Below are positions 57,452 to 64,000 of a stretch of 64,000 nt of DNA, in pieces. Position 1 is the first letter of the stretch, and each line of letters starts with the position of its first letter. The position numbers and the translations under genes are program-made. The notes under the pieces are model-generated. The model was not told the origin of the DNA. It did no database searches and worked only from the letters and a program-made list of their open reading frames with translations. This DNA is from Eubacterium oxidoreducens (lineage in GTDB: Bacteria > Bacillota > Clostridia > Lachnospirales > Lachnospiraceae): positions 1-64,000 of the forward strand of contig NZ_FMXR01000008.1 in assembly GCF_900104415.1 (NCBI RefSeq), given 5' to 3'.

Positions 57452-59066
57452 AGAAACGAAGCGGAGAGAAAAACAAATCGTTAAAGAAGAAATGCGAAAG
57501 CAAAAGGCATTAAAAAAGCATTATAAAGAAGATGATGAGTTTTACGACCGCAATAATGAGTTGTTAAAAGAGAGGGTAAAGAAAAGGAAAAATCCATTTA
57601 AGGAAATTAGGGATTACGGATATAAGGTAAACCCACTTCATTACCTTTTAGGGATTTTGATTTGCTTTGAATTTTGCGTTTTGTTCCATTTTGTTTTCTA
57701 TTTTGGAATTAAGACGTCGATTCCGATTTTTGCAACCTTTATGGTTATCATGCCGTATTTGATGCGAAATCACTATAAGAATAAATACGAGCTTAGACGG
57801 TTTCGAGATGTCAATGTTTATGTAAAGCAGATGCTGTATTCGTTCAAAAGACATAGCAAGATTTTAGATGCACTTGAAGATGTTCATAAGATTTTCCCCG
57901 AAGGAGAAATGAAAACAGCTATTGCAGATGCTATTTTTGAAATCAAAAATCCAACCTCAGCCGATTATACGCAAATTGAAGAAGGCGGTTTGGCGATTAT
58001 TGAGCGAAAGTTCAAGAATAAAAACATCATGAGTCTTCATTCTTTCATGCTAAAGGTAGAGGCAATGGGTGGCGACCCGAATGCAGCGGCAGACATTTTG
58101 TTGGAAGAGCGAGAACTTTGGGAGTCAAGGACAAATGTTTATAAAGGCAATGTAAAGCATAAAAGAGTGCTTGTCATTATTTCCGTTATCCTTGCAACAG
58201 GACTTACGGCAATGATGCTCCATTTGTTCCCAAATGGTGTTGCAGATGAATTTACGAATGTAAAAGAAGCGGTAGCAACAAATTCTACTGTTTTGCTTAT
58301 TGATATGGCGGCAATTATTATAAACCTGCTTATTTTGACAAAAGCAGATTCAAGACTTGCCGTGTCACTCATTTCACGAAAAGTCCTTCGTACAGATGAT
58401 GAAATGGAGATTTTGTATGAGAAATACACAAGTTATGATGCAAAGAAGGCAAAAGTATCAGGTGCAATTTTTGCAGGTATCTTCTTTGTCGTTGGCTTAG
58501 TGTTCTTCTTAGCAAAAGATGCGTCCTTCGTTATGCTTTTGTTCTCCCTTGTGTCATGGGTAATTGGCTTTATGATGGCTGTTTTTGGACCACTCGACCA
58601 TGCTTTAAAGGGTTTTGTTATTAAAAAAGACTTGCAGACCGCTTTCCCTGAATGGATGAGTGAAATCGGACTTGCAATTCAAAGTGATAACGTACAGGTT
58701 TCCATCTTTAAATCAAGAAAAACTTGTGCAGGAGTTATGCGAAAAGAATTAGATGCTTTGATTCAAGGCATTAACGATGAACCTGATAAGGTTGAGCCGT
58801 ATTTAAACTTTTTTAAAGACTTTAATTCTTCGTTTATCACCACGTCTATGCAGATGCTTTATTCCTTGTCAGAAGGAACAGGCGGTAATGCAGAAGAGCA
58901 GATTGCAACCATTATTTCCGAAGTAAACAAAGAAGCAGATAGAGCGGAGACAAAGGCAGATGAAAACTCTCTTGCAGGTCTTGAAATGCTTTTCTTATTG
59001 CCAACGCTCGTTGCCTCTATTGCAATGATTGTGCAGATGTTTTGCTTATTGTTTAACGTATTTTAA
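57444..59066 (+). CDS. TadB/TadC-like platform membrane protein
   Basis: A 540-residue protein. A basic N-terminal tail is followed by two membrane segments, a cytoplasmic helical T2SF-like domain (RFRDVNVYVKQMLYSFKRHS), more membrane segments, a second T2SF-like domain (LQTAFPEWMSEIGLAIQSDN) and a last membrane segment. This looks like TadB and TadC joined in one protein. Together with the CpaF ATPase it would be the inner-membrane motor of a Tad-like pilus. Confidence 0.75.
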   Translation: MDKETKRREKQIVKEEMRKQKALKKHYKEDDEFYDRNNELLKERVKKRKNPFKEIRDYGYKVNPLHYLLGILICFEFCVLFHFVFYFGIKTSIPIFATFMVIMPYLMRNHYKNKYELRRFRDVNVYVKQMLYSFKRHSKILDALEDVHKIFPEGEMKTAIADAIFEIKNPTSADYTQIEEGGLAIIERKFKNKNIMSLHSFMLKVEAMGGDPNAAADILLEERELWESRTNVYKGNVKHKRVLVIISVILATGLTAMMLHLFPNGVADEFTNVKEAVATNSTVLLIDMAAIIINLLILTKADSRLAVSLISRKVLRTDDEMEILYEKYTSYDAKKAKVSGAIFAGIFFVVGLVFFLAKDASFVMLLFSLVSWVIGFMMAVFGPLDHALKGFVIKKDLQTAFPEWMSEIGLAIQSDNVQVSIFKSRKTCAGVMRKELDALIQGINDEPDKVEPYLNFFKDFNSSFITTSMQMLYSLSEGTGGNAEEQIATIISEVNKEADRAETKADENSLAGLEMLFLLPTLVASIAMIVQMFCLLFNVF

Positions 59067-59080
59067 AGGAGGGATAGTAA

Positions 59081-59455
59081 ATGAAAGAAGTATTTGATGT
59101 ATATGTAGGATTTTTGTTTATTATCCTTGTGTCAATCACTTCAATGTCTGTCATTACGGCAGGCGTTGAAGTCAGAGAGGCGGATGCCTATTGCTCCGCA
59201 GTCGTAGAAGAACTTGAAAATAGCGACTTTAATAAGGACGTTTTAAACGCTTGTTTGTCGCAAGCTGAGGAAAACGGATACGAAATGACAATTATTACCT
59301 CAGACAATGCAGGAAACCAAAATACATATACAAATGAAAGCGGAGCAACCTCAACGGACGGTGTTACATTTGCAGAAGTTGTATTGGAATACGATTTTTC
59401 CATTAATTTCCTAAATGCGGACAGTTCGCATACCATGAGAGGTTTTGCAAGCTAA
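59081..59455 (+). CDS. Pseudopilin-like protein
   Basis: A 124-residue protein (MKEVFDVYVGFLFIILVSIT) with an N-terminal hydrophobic helix and a soluble Ser/Thr/Asp-rich domain. The V-F-D-x-Y start resembles the IFEEYG peptides. It is probably a minor pilin of the Tad-like system. AAAGGAGGG lies upstream. Confidence 0.6.
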   Translation: MKEVFDVYVGFLFIILVSITSMSVITAGVEVREADAYCSAVVEELENSDFNKDVLNACLSQAEENGYEMTIITSDNAGNQNTYTNESGATSTDGVTFAEVVLEYDFSINFLNADSSHTMRGFAS

Positions 59456-59467
59456 AAGGAGGATTTT

Positions 59468-59614
59468 ATGCATACAATTTTTGAAACCTATGGAGAAAGT
59501 TTTATTTCAGCATTTGTCGCACTTTTGATGACCATTGTAGCCTATTCCATGTTTCATGGAGTTCTTGGAACGACTATCGGAAATTTGGTTGTAAAAGCGA
59601 TTTGTGCAAGTTAG
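59468..59614 (+). CDS. Pilin-like peptide (IFETYG)
   Basis: A 48-residue protein (MHTIFETYGESFISAFVALL), second member of the peptide family. AAAGGAGG lies upstream. Single hydrophobic helix. Confidence 0.6.
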   Translation: MHTIFETYGESFISAFVALLMTIVAYSMFHGVLGTTIGNLVVKAICAS

Positions 59615-59624
59615 GAGAAAATAG

Positions 59625-60140
59625 ATGAAACAAATTTTTCGAGAGTACGGACTTGCCATTATTGTTGCAATCTTGTTTGTCGCAATTTTGGCAATCACAA
59701 TTGGAACGGGTTATTTAAATAATATCGGAAATACAGCAGTAGAAAGTGGCGGGAAAACCGCCACAAACTACACGTCTTATCAAGATAGCGAGGCAACAAG
59801 AGTGGCTTCTTCTTTAACGAAGCCAACCATTGAAAACAACTCTCCTAGAGTGAGTAGTGGAGAGTGGAAAGTTTCTGATTTGGTTAAAAAGGTTGCGAAA
59901 ATAACGGATTCAAACGGAGAAGTGGTAAGTTCTTATTCAATAAGTGTTGCTCTTTCTAAATCAGAAATATCAGCGGAAGGTCTTTATGTACTGTATATAA
60001 AAGATTCGACAGGAGAAAACTTAGTGGAAAGTGCAGATACGATTACACTAAAAAAGGGAAAGATTTATACCATAAAAATGTATTATATAGATTCCAATAA
60101 CAAGTCAACAGAAACCTATTTTCGGTTTATTTCAAGCTAG
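59625..60140 (+). CDS. Pilin-like protein (IFREYG) with large soluble domain
   Basis: A 171-residue protein (MKQIFREYGLAIIVAILFVA): the same signature followed by a hydrophobic helix and a beta-rich extracellular domain, so probably a tip or major pilin variant. GGAG lies upstream. Confidence 0.6.
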   Translation: MKQIFREYGLAIIVAILFVAILAITIGTGYLNNIGNTAVESGGKTATNYTSYQDSEATRVASSLTKPTIENNSPRVSSGEWKVSDLVKKVAKITDSNGEVVSSYSISVALSKSEISAEGLYVLYIKDSTGENLVESADTITLKKGKIYTIKMYYIDSNNKSTETYFRFISS

Positions 60141-60154
60141 GAAGGGGAAAGTAT

Positions 60155-60790
60155 ATGCGAACAGCGATTATCAGTATTGTCATTGGACTGATTGCGGCGA
60201 TGACAATTATTGCGGTAGTTTTAATTGGAGGAGCGAATACAAGGGAGCAGACACTTGAAAACGATATGTCGGATGCTCTTAAAAATGTGCTTGTAGAGGT
60301 TCTTTCAGGTGAAATTGATGATGAAGAAGAAATGAAAGGTGCAATCATTGGAAACATTGTAGAAACCATTGGAGATGAAAATTCCTCACTTAATGTTAAG
60401 ATTTTGGAGCTTGATATTGAAAAAGGTCTTGCTTGTGTTCAGGTAACAAAGACCTATGAGCCGAGTGCAAATGACCAAAGTGGGAATAAAGAGTCAACCG
60501 TTTCTTGCACAAGGTGCGTAATTGTAAACAGAACAAATGAAGAAGCATCGGAAACGCTTTATACAGTTGATTTTTACGCAAGTCCAAAAAGCGTAAATTC
60601 AACGATTAAATATCAATCCGTAACCGTTGAAGAAGGTACGTGTATTCCAACTTCACTTTTAAGCGGTGTTGCCGATTTTGCAGGAGTCGAAAGCGTGTCT
60701 TGGAAGTGCAGTGATGGAAATGTTTACACAACAGAAGAATTAAGCGAATTGGAAGTAGATAAAAACTTGACATTTACACTTGTCCAATAG
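60155..60790 (+). CDS. Pilin-like secreted protein
   Basis: A 211-residue protein (MRTAIISIVIGLIAAMTIIA) with an N-terminal hydrophobic helix, a helical acidic part and a beta-rich C-terminus with three Cys. It is likely a TadE/F-like minor pilin. Confidence 0.5.
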   Translation: MRTAIISIVIGLIAAMTIIAVVLIGGANTREQTLENDMSDALKNVLVEVLSGEIDDEEEMKGAIIGNIVETIGDENSSLNVKILELDIEKGLACVQVTKTYEPSANDQSGNKESTVSCTRCVIVNRTNEEASETLYTVDFYASPKSVNSTIKYQSVTVEEGTCIPTSLLSGVADFAGVESVSWKCSDGNVYTTEELSELEVDKNLTFTLVQ

Positions 60791-60802
60791 AAAGGAAACT
60801 AT

Positions 60803-61141
60803 ATGGAAGTATTTACACCTGTTCAGTTTGTAATTGAGCTTAGTGTTTCAGAATTAAAAAAGTACTTAAAAGGAAAGGATTTGGAAGATGCTCTTAATAC
60901 TCTTTGCAAGGAGAAAGACGCATTTCCCGTTTACTTAGCCGAAAGAAAATCTTTTAATAGTGCAAAAAGTGTTATCAAGAAATCAAATGTCACGTCTTTT
61001 GTCAATAATGGGGTTAAATATGTTGATTTAACCTGTAGTGCGGTAGAAGAAGGACATTATGAAGGAGTAAGCTATGTAACCGATAATTTGCACTTTTTGG
61101 GATGGGATGAAGAAGTACTTGAAAAAATTAAAGAATGTTAA
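60803..61141 (+). CDS. Hypothetical protein
   Basis: A 112-residue soluble protein (MEVFTPVQFVIELSVSELKK). AAAGGAA lies upstream. It is the last gene of the transfer unit. No family recognised. Confidence 0.55.
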   Translation: MEVFTPVQFVIELSVSELKKYLKGKDLEDALNTLCKEKDAFPVYLAERKSFNSAKSVIKKSNVTSFVNNGVKYVDLTCSAVEEGHYEGVSYVTDNLHFLGWDEEVLEKIKEC

Positions 61142-61146
61142 AAGGA

Positions 61147-61173
61147 AGAGGGCAATTTAGCCCTCTTTTTTTG
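61147..61173 (+). terminator. Rho-independent terminator
   Basis: AGAGGGC / GCCCTCT hairpin with T7, ending the transfer cluster. Nearly identical to the one at 9199. Confidence 0.85.
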
Positions 61174-61174
61174 T

Positions 61175-61182
61175 GTACTTAT
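61175..61182 (+). promoter_or_regulatory. GTACTTAT motif 26
   Basis: Starts a structured region of about 230 nt. Confidence 0.55.
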
Positions 61183-61410
61183 ATAGCAGTTAAGGAAAAG
61201 CCCGAAAACGTAGGGCAATAAAAAAATAGAGAGAGGAGTAGCATCTAATCTCTAGAGGAATCGGTTAAGCGTAAATCGTTCCCACCCCAAACCTCACGAA
61301 GGGCGAAAAATTGGTTAGTGAGGGAAAATCCTTTGCCGAGGCTAAGGCGAAGGTAGAAAAGGGCTAAAGAAATAAATCCTTCCATTAGGGATTGTGTTTC
61401 AAAAGCTCTT
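61183..61410 (+). ncRNA. Candidate structured leader or small RNA
   Basis: Hairpins in order: GCCC-GAAAACGTA-GGGC (61200-61216), AGAGA/TCTCT (about 61231-61255), CCTCAC/GTGAGG (about 61293-61324) and CCTTTGCC/GGCGAAGG (about 61331-61354). A final AATCC/GGATT hairpin is followed after a gap by T7. There is no gene. It may be an independent RNA or a riboregulator of the gene at 61478. Confidence 0.45.
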
Positions 61411-61435
61411 TTTTTAATTGGAACTATAAAAACAG

Positions 61436-61455
61436 CCTCCCGAAAAGTAGGGAGG
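61436..61455 (+). promoter_or_regulatory. Leader hairpin with GAAAAGTA loop
   Basis: CCTCCC-GAAAAGTA-GGGAGG, directly before AAAGGAGGG of the next gene. Longest stem of this hairpin family. Confidence 0.65.
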
Positions 61456-61477
61456 TCTTAAGAAAGGAGGGTGTTTA

Positions 61478-61963
61478 ATGAACGCCTTGTCTCTTTTGAA
61501 ACAGGGTGCTCATTACACCCGTCTCGTCAAGGTTCAAATCTTTGACGAGTTAGCAAAAGACACTTTAGAGGCAACTCGTATCCTGTATGAGGATGCAAAG
61601 GTGTCTTTTGTCAGATGTCGTATGAGGCATAATCGCACATACTTCTATGGCAAGAAAGAAGAGGCTTTAGCCGAACTTCTTGAACTGTCAAAAGAAGTAT
61701 GGTGGGATTACCACATTTACGGCAAGTGTTGTTGTGCCATCTATACGAAAGTGAATGAGAGTCTCTTCGCTAGTTGGCATACAACAAAAAAGGCAGATGA
61801 GCTGCCAAAGGAAAACGAGCTTGATTGGAAGTCGCATCGCAAGATTGACGGACTAATCATAGACCACGAACAAGCTCAGGTAGTGGGGGATGCTCTCATG
61901 TGGCTTCGTGCCAACAGTCCACTACACTACGAGCAACTATTAAAACTAGTTAAGAGCTTGTAG
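61478..61963 (+). CDS. Hypothetical protein
   Basis: A 161-residue protein (MNALSLLKQGAHYTRLVKVQ) with several Trp and Cys (YHIYGKCCCAIYT). AGAAAGGAGGG lies upstream. No family recognised. Its leader carries a GAAAAGTA hairpin. Confidence 0.6.
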   Translation: MNALSLLKQGAHYTRLVKVQIFDELAKDTLEATRILYEDAKVSFVRCRMRHNRTYFYGKKEEALAELLELSKEVWWDYHIYGKCCCAIYTKVNESLFASWHTTKKADELPKENELDWKSHRKIDGLIIDHEQAQVVGDALMWLRANSPLHYEQLLKLVKSL

Positions 61964-62088
61964 TCCTTTGGCTTTGCCACAAATACCATGAGATGCGGCA
62001 TGGGTGTTTGTTAGATAAACCGTATCACCTTCAGGGGGAATCCTGCCACATTCCCCTAGAGGGGTAAAAAAAACTGAATATAGTAAAT

Positions 62089-62114
62089 ATAGCCCTCTTC
62101 CTAGAGGGCTTTTT
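62089..62114 (+). terminator. Rho-independent terminator
   Basis: AGCCCTC / GAGGGCT hairpin with T6. Nothing else is seen in 61964-62088. Confidence 0.75.
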
Positions 62115-62132
62115 TAAGGAGGAATTGCAAAA

Positions 62133-62309
62133 ATGGCAAAAGAAAAAATCTTGGTTAAGGACGCACGGCAAGCGTCTATTGACCAAATGAGATTCGCTCA
62201 TGACAACAGTTACGCTATTTGTCACGGCGGATTTCATGGCAAAAACAAAAAAGCCCAGCACAAAGCAGACAGACGGGCAAACCGCAAGGTCTGTAGGGAT
62301 TGGGCTTAA
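62133..62309 (+). CDS. Small basic protein
   Basis: A 58-residue Lys/Arg/His-rich protein (MAKEKILVKDARQASIDQMR). AAGGAGG lies upstream. A nucleic-acid-binding role, perhaps as excisionase, is possible from charge and position before the integrase, but no family is recognised. Confidence 0.5.
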   Translation: MAKEKILVKDARQASIDQMRFAHDNSYAICHGGFHGKNKKAQHKADRRANRKVCRDWA

Positions 62310-62311
62310 AC

Positions 62312-62347
62312 CTTAGCCCCTTTGCCCGCTGTGGCAGGGGCTATTTT
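62312..62347 (+). terminator. Rho-independent terminator
   Basis: AGCCCCT / AGGGGCT stem with T5. Confidence 0.75.
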
Positions 62348-62350
62348 TGC

Positions 62351-62358
62351 GTACTTAT
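62351..62358 (+). promoter_or_regulatory. GTACTTAT motif 27
   Basis: Directly precedes the integrase ribosome binding site GGAGGTGA. Confidence 0.55.
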
Positions 62359-62371
62359 GTATTGGAGGTGA

Positions 62372-63613
62372 TTGAAGATAGTGGGCGATTATGATAGACT
62401 TGAAGCGGTCAAGTCGATGTATCGAAAATTGGAAAAAGAAGCAATTATTAGCAATTATACATTGCCAAAGAAACCATCAAAAGATGGATATTATCGGGTA
62501 AATGTAACAGATGCTACAAAGAAAAGGACAACAATAAGTGCAAAAAGTATTGAAAAGTTAAAAGAAAAACTTTATTTGCACGAAAAAGGAATGACAAAAA
62601 CATTTAAAGAGATGTTTGAGCTTTTTGAAGAAAGGAGACTTAAGTGGACCACAAATAAGGATAAAAGAGCAAGTGTGATTAACACCATTCAAAAAGAAAA
62701 AAGTGAATATAAAAGGTTCTTCTCAGGAACAGAATTTGAAAACCTTCCTATGGAAGACATCACAAAAGAGCAAATTGAGGAAATTGTATATTTGAATTTA
62801 AAAAAGCATTTATTAAGGAAGAAAGGCTTTCATTCCTTAAAAGGAATTTTGAGAATGACTTTCCGTTTTGCTTATGAAGAATATGTCGTGAGAGACAATG
62901 TTTTTGAGCGAGTTAATTTTCAAAAATTCAATAACATGATTCAAGATGAGATTCCGATTAAAGATAGGTGTCATACAGACAAAGAAATTAAACTAATTTT
63001 AGATAAAATTAAGTGGTATTACAAAAATCGTCCTTATTACGTTCCTGCTTATGCACTTGAATTTCAAATCTTGACAGGGCTTCGAAGGGGCGAAATTCCA
63101 CCGCTTAGATGGAGTGACATTGATGAAACCTCGATTCATATTGCAAGAGAGCAAATTACTCTTCAAAAAGTCAAAGGAATTGTAGATAAAAGAAGATTTC
63201 AAATTGTGCCCCATACAAAGACGTATAAGGATAGAAATATTGTTCGTTTTGACGTGCTTGATGAGTTTTTAAAAAGACTAAAAGAAATGCAAAATAGGTT
63301 TTATCCAAATAGTGAATTTTTATTCCCTGATGATAGGCAGGAGATGGAAGTCATTACGAATGAAACGGTTTATAAATTATATTCTCGGATTTGTAAAAAA
63401 TGTGGGATAAAAATTAGTAAAGATTTGATAAAAGGAACACATTCGTTTCGGCGAAATGCAGTTACAAGGCTTTTAAATGAAAGTGGTGGAAATACACTTC
63501 TTGCATCAAGTCAATTTGGGCATTCAGCAGTGGTCGCAATGAAACATTATTACACGGGAATGAATGAAGAAAAAGCAAGAGAGATGCTGAACAAAGCACA
63601 TGAAAAAATTTAA
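62372..63613 (+). CDS. int: Tyrosine recombinase / integrase
   Basis: A protein of about 413 residues. An arm-binding-type N-terminus (RVNVTDATKKRTTISAKSIE) and a SAM-like core-binding domain (about 80-190) precede the catalytic domain. The latter has R in LTGLRRGEIPPLRW, HSFRR, GHSAVVAMKHYY with the nucleophile Tyr in HYYTG. The start could be TTG at 62372 or GTG at 62381: GGAGG is close to the first and far from the second. It points to the 3' end of the tRNA-Thr gene 79 nt away, so it very likely integrates there. Confidence 0.92.
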   Translation: MKIVGDYDRLEAVKSMYRKLEKEAIISNYTLPKKPSKDGYYRVNVTDATKKRTTISAKSIEKLKEKLYLHEKGMTKTFKEMFELFEERRLKWTTNKDKRASVINTIQKEKSEYKRFFSGTEFENLPMEDITKEQIEEIVYLNLKKHLLRKKGFHSLKGILRMTFRFAYEEYVVRDNVFERVNFQKFNNMIQDEIPIKDRCHTDKEIKLILDKIKWYYKNRPYYVPAYALEFQILTGLRRGEIPPLRWSDIDETSIHIAREQITLQKVKGIVDKRRFQIVPHTKTYKDRNIVRFDVLDEFLKRLKEMQNRFYPNSEFLFPDDRQEMEVITNETVYKLYSRICKKCGIKISKDLIKGTHSFRRNAVTRLLNESGGNTLLASSQFGHSAVVAMKHYYTGMNEEKAREMLNKAHEKI

Positions 63614-63635
63614 TCAAAAAGGGTAAAATTTAATC
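63605..63635. repeat. AAATTTAATCA direct repeats beside int
   Basis: AAATTTAATCA occurs twice, 20 nt apart, at the int 3' end (about 63606-63635). Possible integrase or excisionase arm sites. Confidence 0.45.
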
Positions 63636-63647
63636 AGCAATTTGACT
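63634..63647. repeat. Left arm of inverted repeat around tRNA-Thr
   Basis: TCAGCAATTTGACT, exactly inverted at 63766-63779. The 14-bp arms embrace the tRNA gene. Confidence 0.7.
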
Positions 63648-63691
63648 TTGAAAAGTGCGTAAAACCCAGTGTTTATGCGGGTTTCATAAAA

Positions 63692-63764
63692 AGCTGCCAA
63701 CGGGAATCGAACCCGTGACCTCCGCACTACCAATGCGACGCTCTACCGACTGAGCCATGGCAGC
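63692..63764 (-). tRNA. tRNA-Thr (anticodon GGT)
   Basis: A 73-nt cloverleaf on the minus strand. The acceptor helix is GCTGCCA/TGGCAGC, and the D-arm has AGTCGGTAGA. The anticodon stem is TCGCA/TGCGG around loop TTGGTAG, and the T-arm is ACGGG-TTCGATT-CCCGT. No CCA is encoded. Its 3' end faces the integrase, as expected for the integration target. Confidence 0.97.
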
Positions 63765-63765
63765 T

Positions 63766-63779
63766 AGTCAAATTGCTGA
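63766..63779. repeat. Right arm of inverted repeat around tRNA-Thr
   Basis: AGTCAAATTGCTGA in the tRNA leader, exact inverse of 63634-63647. Confidence 0.7.
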
Positions 63780-63786
63780 CTAATCA

Positions 63787-63815
63787 AATATACTATAAGT
63801 TATAGGCAGTGTCAA
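63787..63815 (-). promoter_or_regulatory. Promoter of tRNA-Thr
   Basis: On the minus strand TTGACA (63815-63810), 17-nt spacer, TATATT (63792-63787), 22 nt upstream of the tRNA 5' end. Confidence 0.8.
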
Positions 63816-64000
63816 TTGCTTTTTGGCAGATTCGGAAAAGAAATACAGGTGTAATTGTACGGAAAAAAAGGCAAAAGTTTACTTGAAATCAGTGTTATTT
63901 GATGTTATGCTAAAAAAGACTTAATTAATTTAAGTTATTTTCCACCCTTTTTGGGAAACAGTAGTTTTCCATAAAATTTTCCCTATATTAAGCAAGGACT
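63816..64000. other. Chromosomal flank without visible gene
   Basis: AT-rich sequence beyond the tRNA promoter. I see no gene or RNA in it. Confidence 0.5.

Noticed and set aside
51441-61141. Complete classical type IV secretion system
   Set aside because: No VirB4, VirB6 or VirB8-like protein is visible; only the coupling protein fits that class.

Overview
The window is AT-rich Firmicutes DNA. Lachnospiraceae-type family content (DUF5688, PcfK/PcfJ, DpnD/PcfM, paralogous small zinc-ribbon proteins) points to a gut clostridial host. Almost all genes lie on the plus strand in short units. A tyrosine recombinase at 62372-63613 points at the 3' end of a minus-strand tRNA-Thr(GGT) gene at 63692-63764. 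The simplest reading is the right-hand 60+ kb of an integrative, probably conjugative, element with its integration end at the tRNA. The left end is not in view: I found no copy of the tRNA 3' end on the left.

Layout. 1-3376: a truncated IS66-type gene, a Panacea/MazF-like toxin-antitoxin pair, an IS605-type transposon (tnpA/tnpB) and a gene remnant beside it. 3577-12543: two very large secreted proteins (a subtilase/beta-helix protein and a fibronectin-III protein) around two small genes. 12631-14684: small genes and a type III (CptIN-like) toxin-antitoxin locus whose RNA moiety is a mosaic of pseudoknots. 15454-25248: replication/processing region with a prim-pol-like primase, direct repeats, a P-loop protein, a WGR-PARP ADP-ribosyltransferase, and a winged-helix protein behind a palindrome-rich leader. 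25643-29194: PcfK/AcrIIA9-like and PcfJ-like proteins and a split DUF5688 gene. 29342-44549: DUF262 and AP2-like proteins, RelE toxin-antitoxin, RecJ, cell-wall hydrolase, lipoprotein nuclease, two or three structured RNA candidates and many small genes. 44567-50439: a dense block of translationally coupled small genes. 50478-61141: an Ig-like secreted protein, a VirD4/TcpA coupling ATPase, an S1-domain protein, a cold-shock protein, and a Tad-like machine (CpaF/TadA ATPase, TadB/C-like membrane protein, four or five pilin-like proteins). 61142-63613: structured leader, two small genes and the integrase.

How it may work. A coupling ATPase encoded with a Tad-type ATPase, platform protein and minor pilins, but no recognisable VirB4, suggests DNA transfer through a Tad/type IV-pilus-like apparatus. 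The SleB-like hydrolase could open the wall and the primase, RecJ and PcfJ/K proteins could process DNA. This is inference.

Regulation looks element-specific. GTACTTAT or a close variant (GTACTTAC once, ATACTTAT twice) occurs 27 times on the plus strand, nearly always between a terminator and the next gene's ribosome binding site. A second class is a TATATATAA-like box exactly 20 nt downstream of TGTCT/AGTCT/TGTCC (7 of 7). Some leaders carry hairpins with a conserved GAAAAGTA loop and stems that differ from copy to copy.

Limits: no searches or folding could be run. Family names rest on motif recognition, and many small genes are unrecognised.
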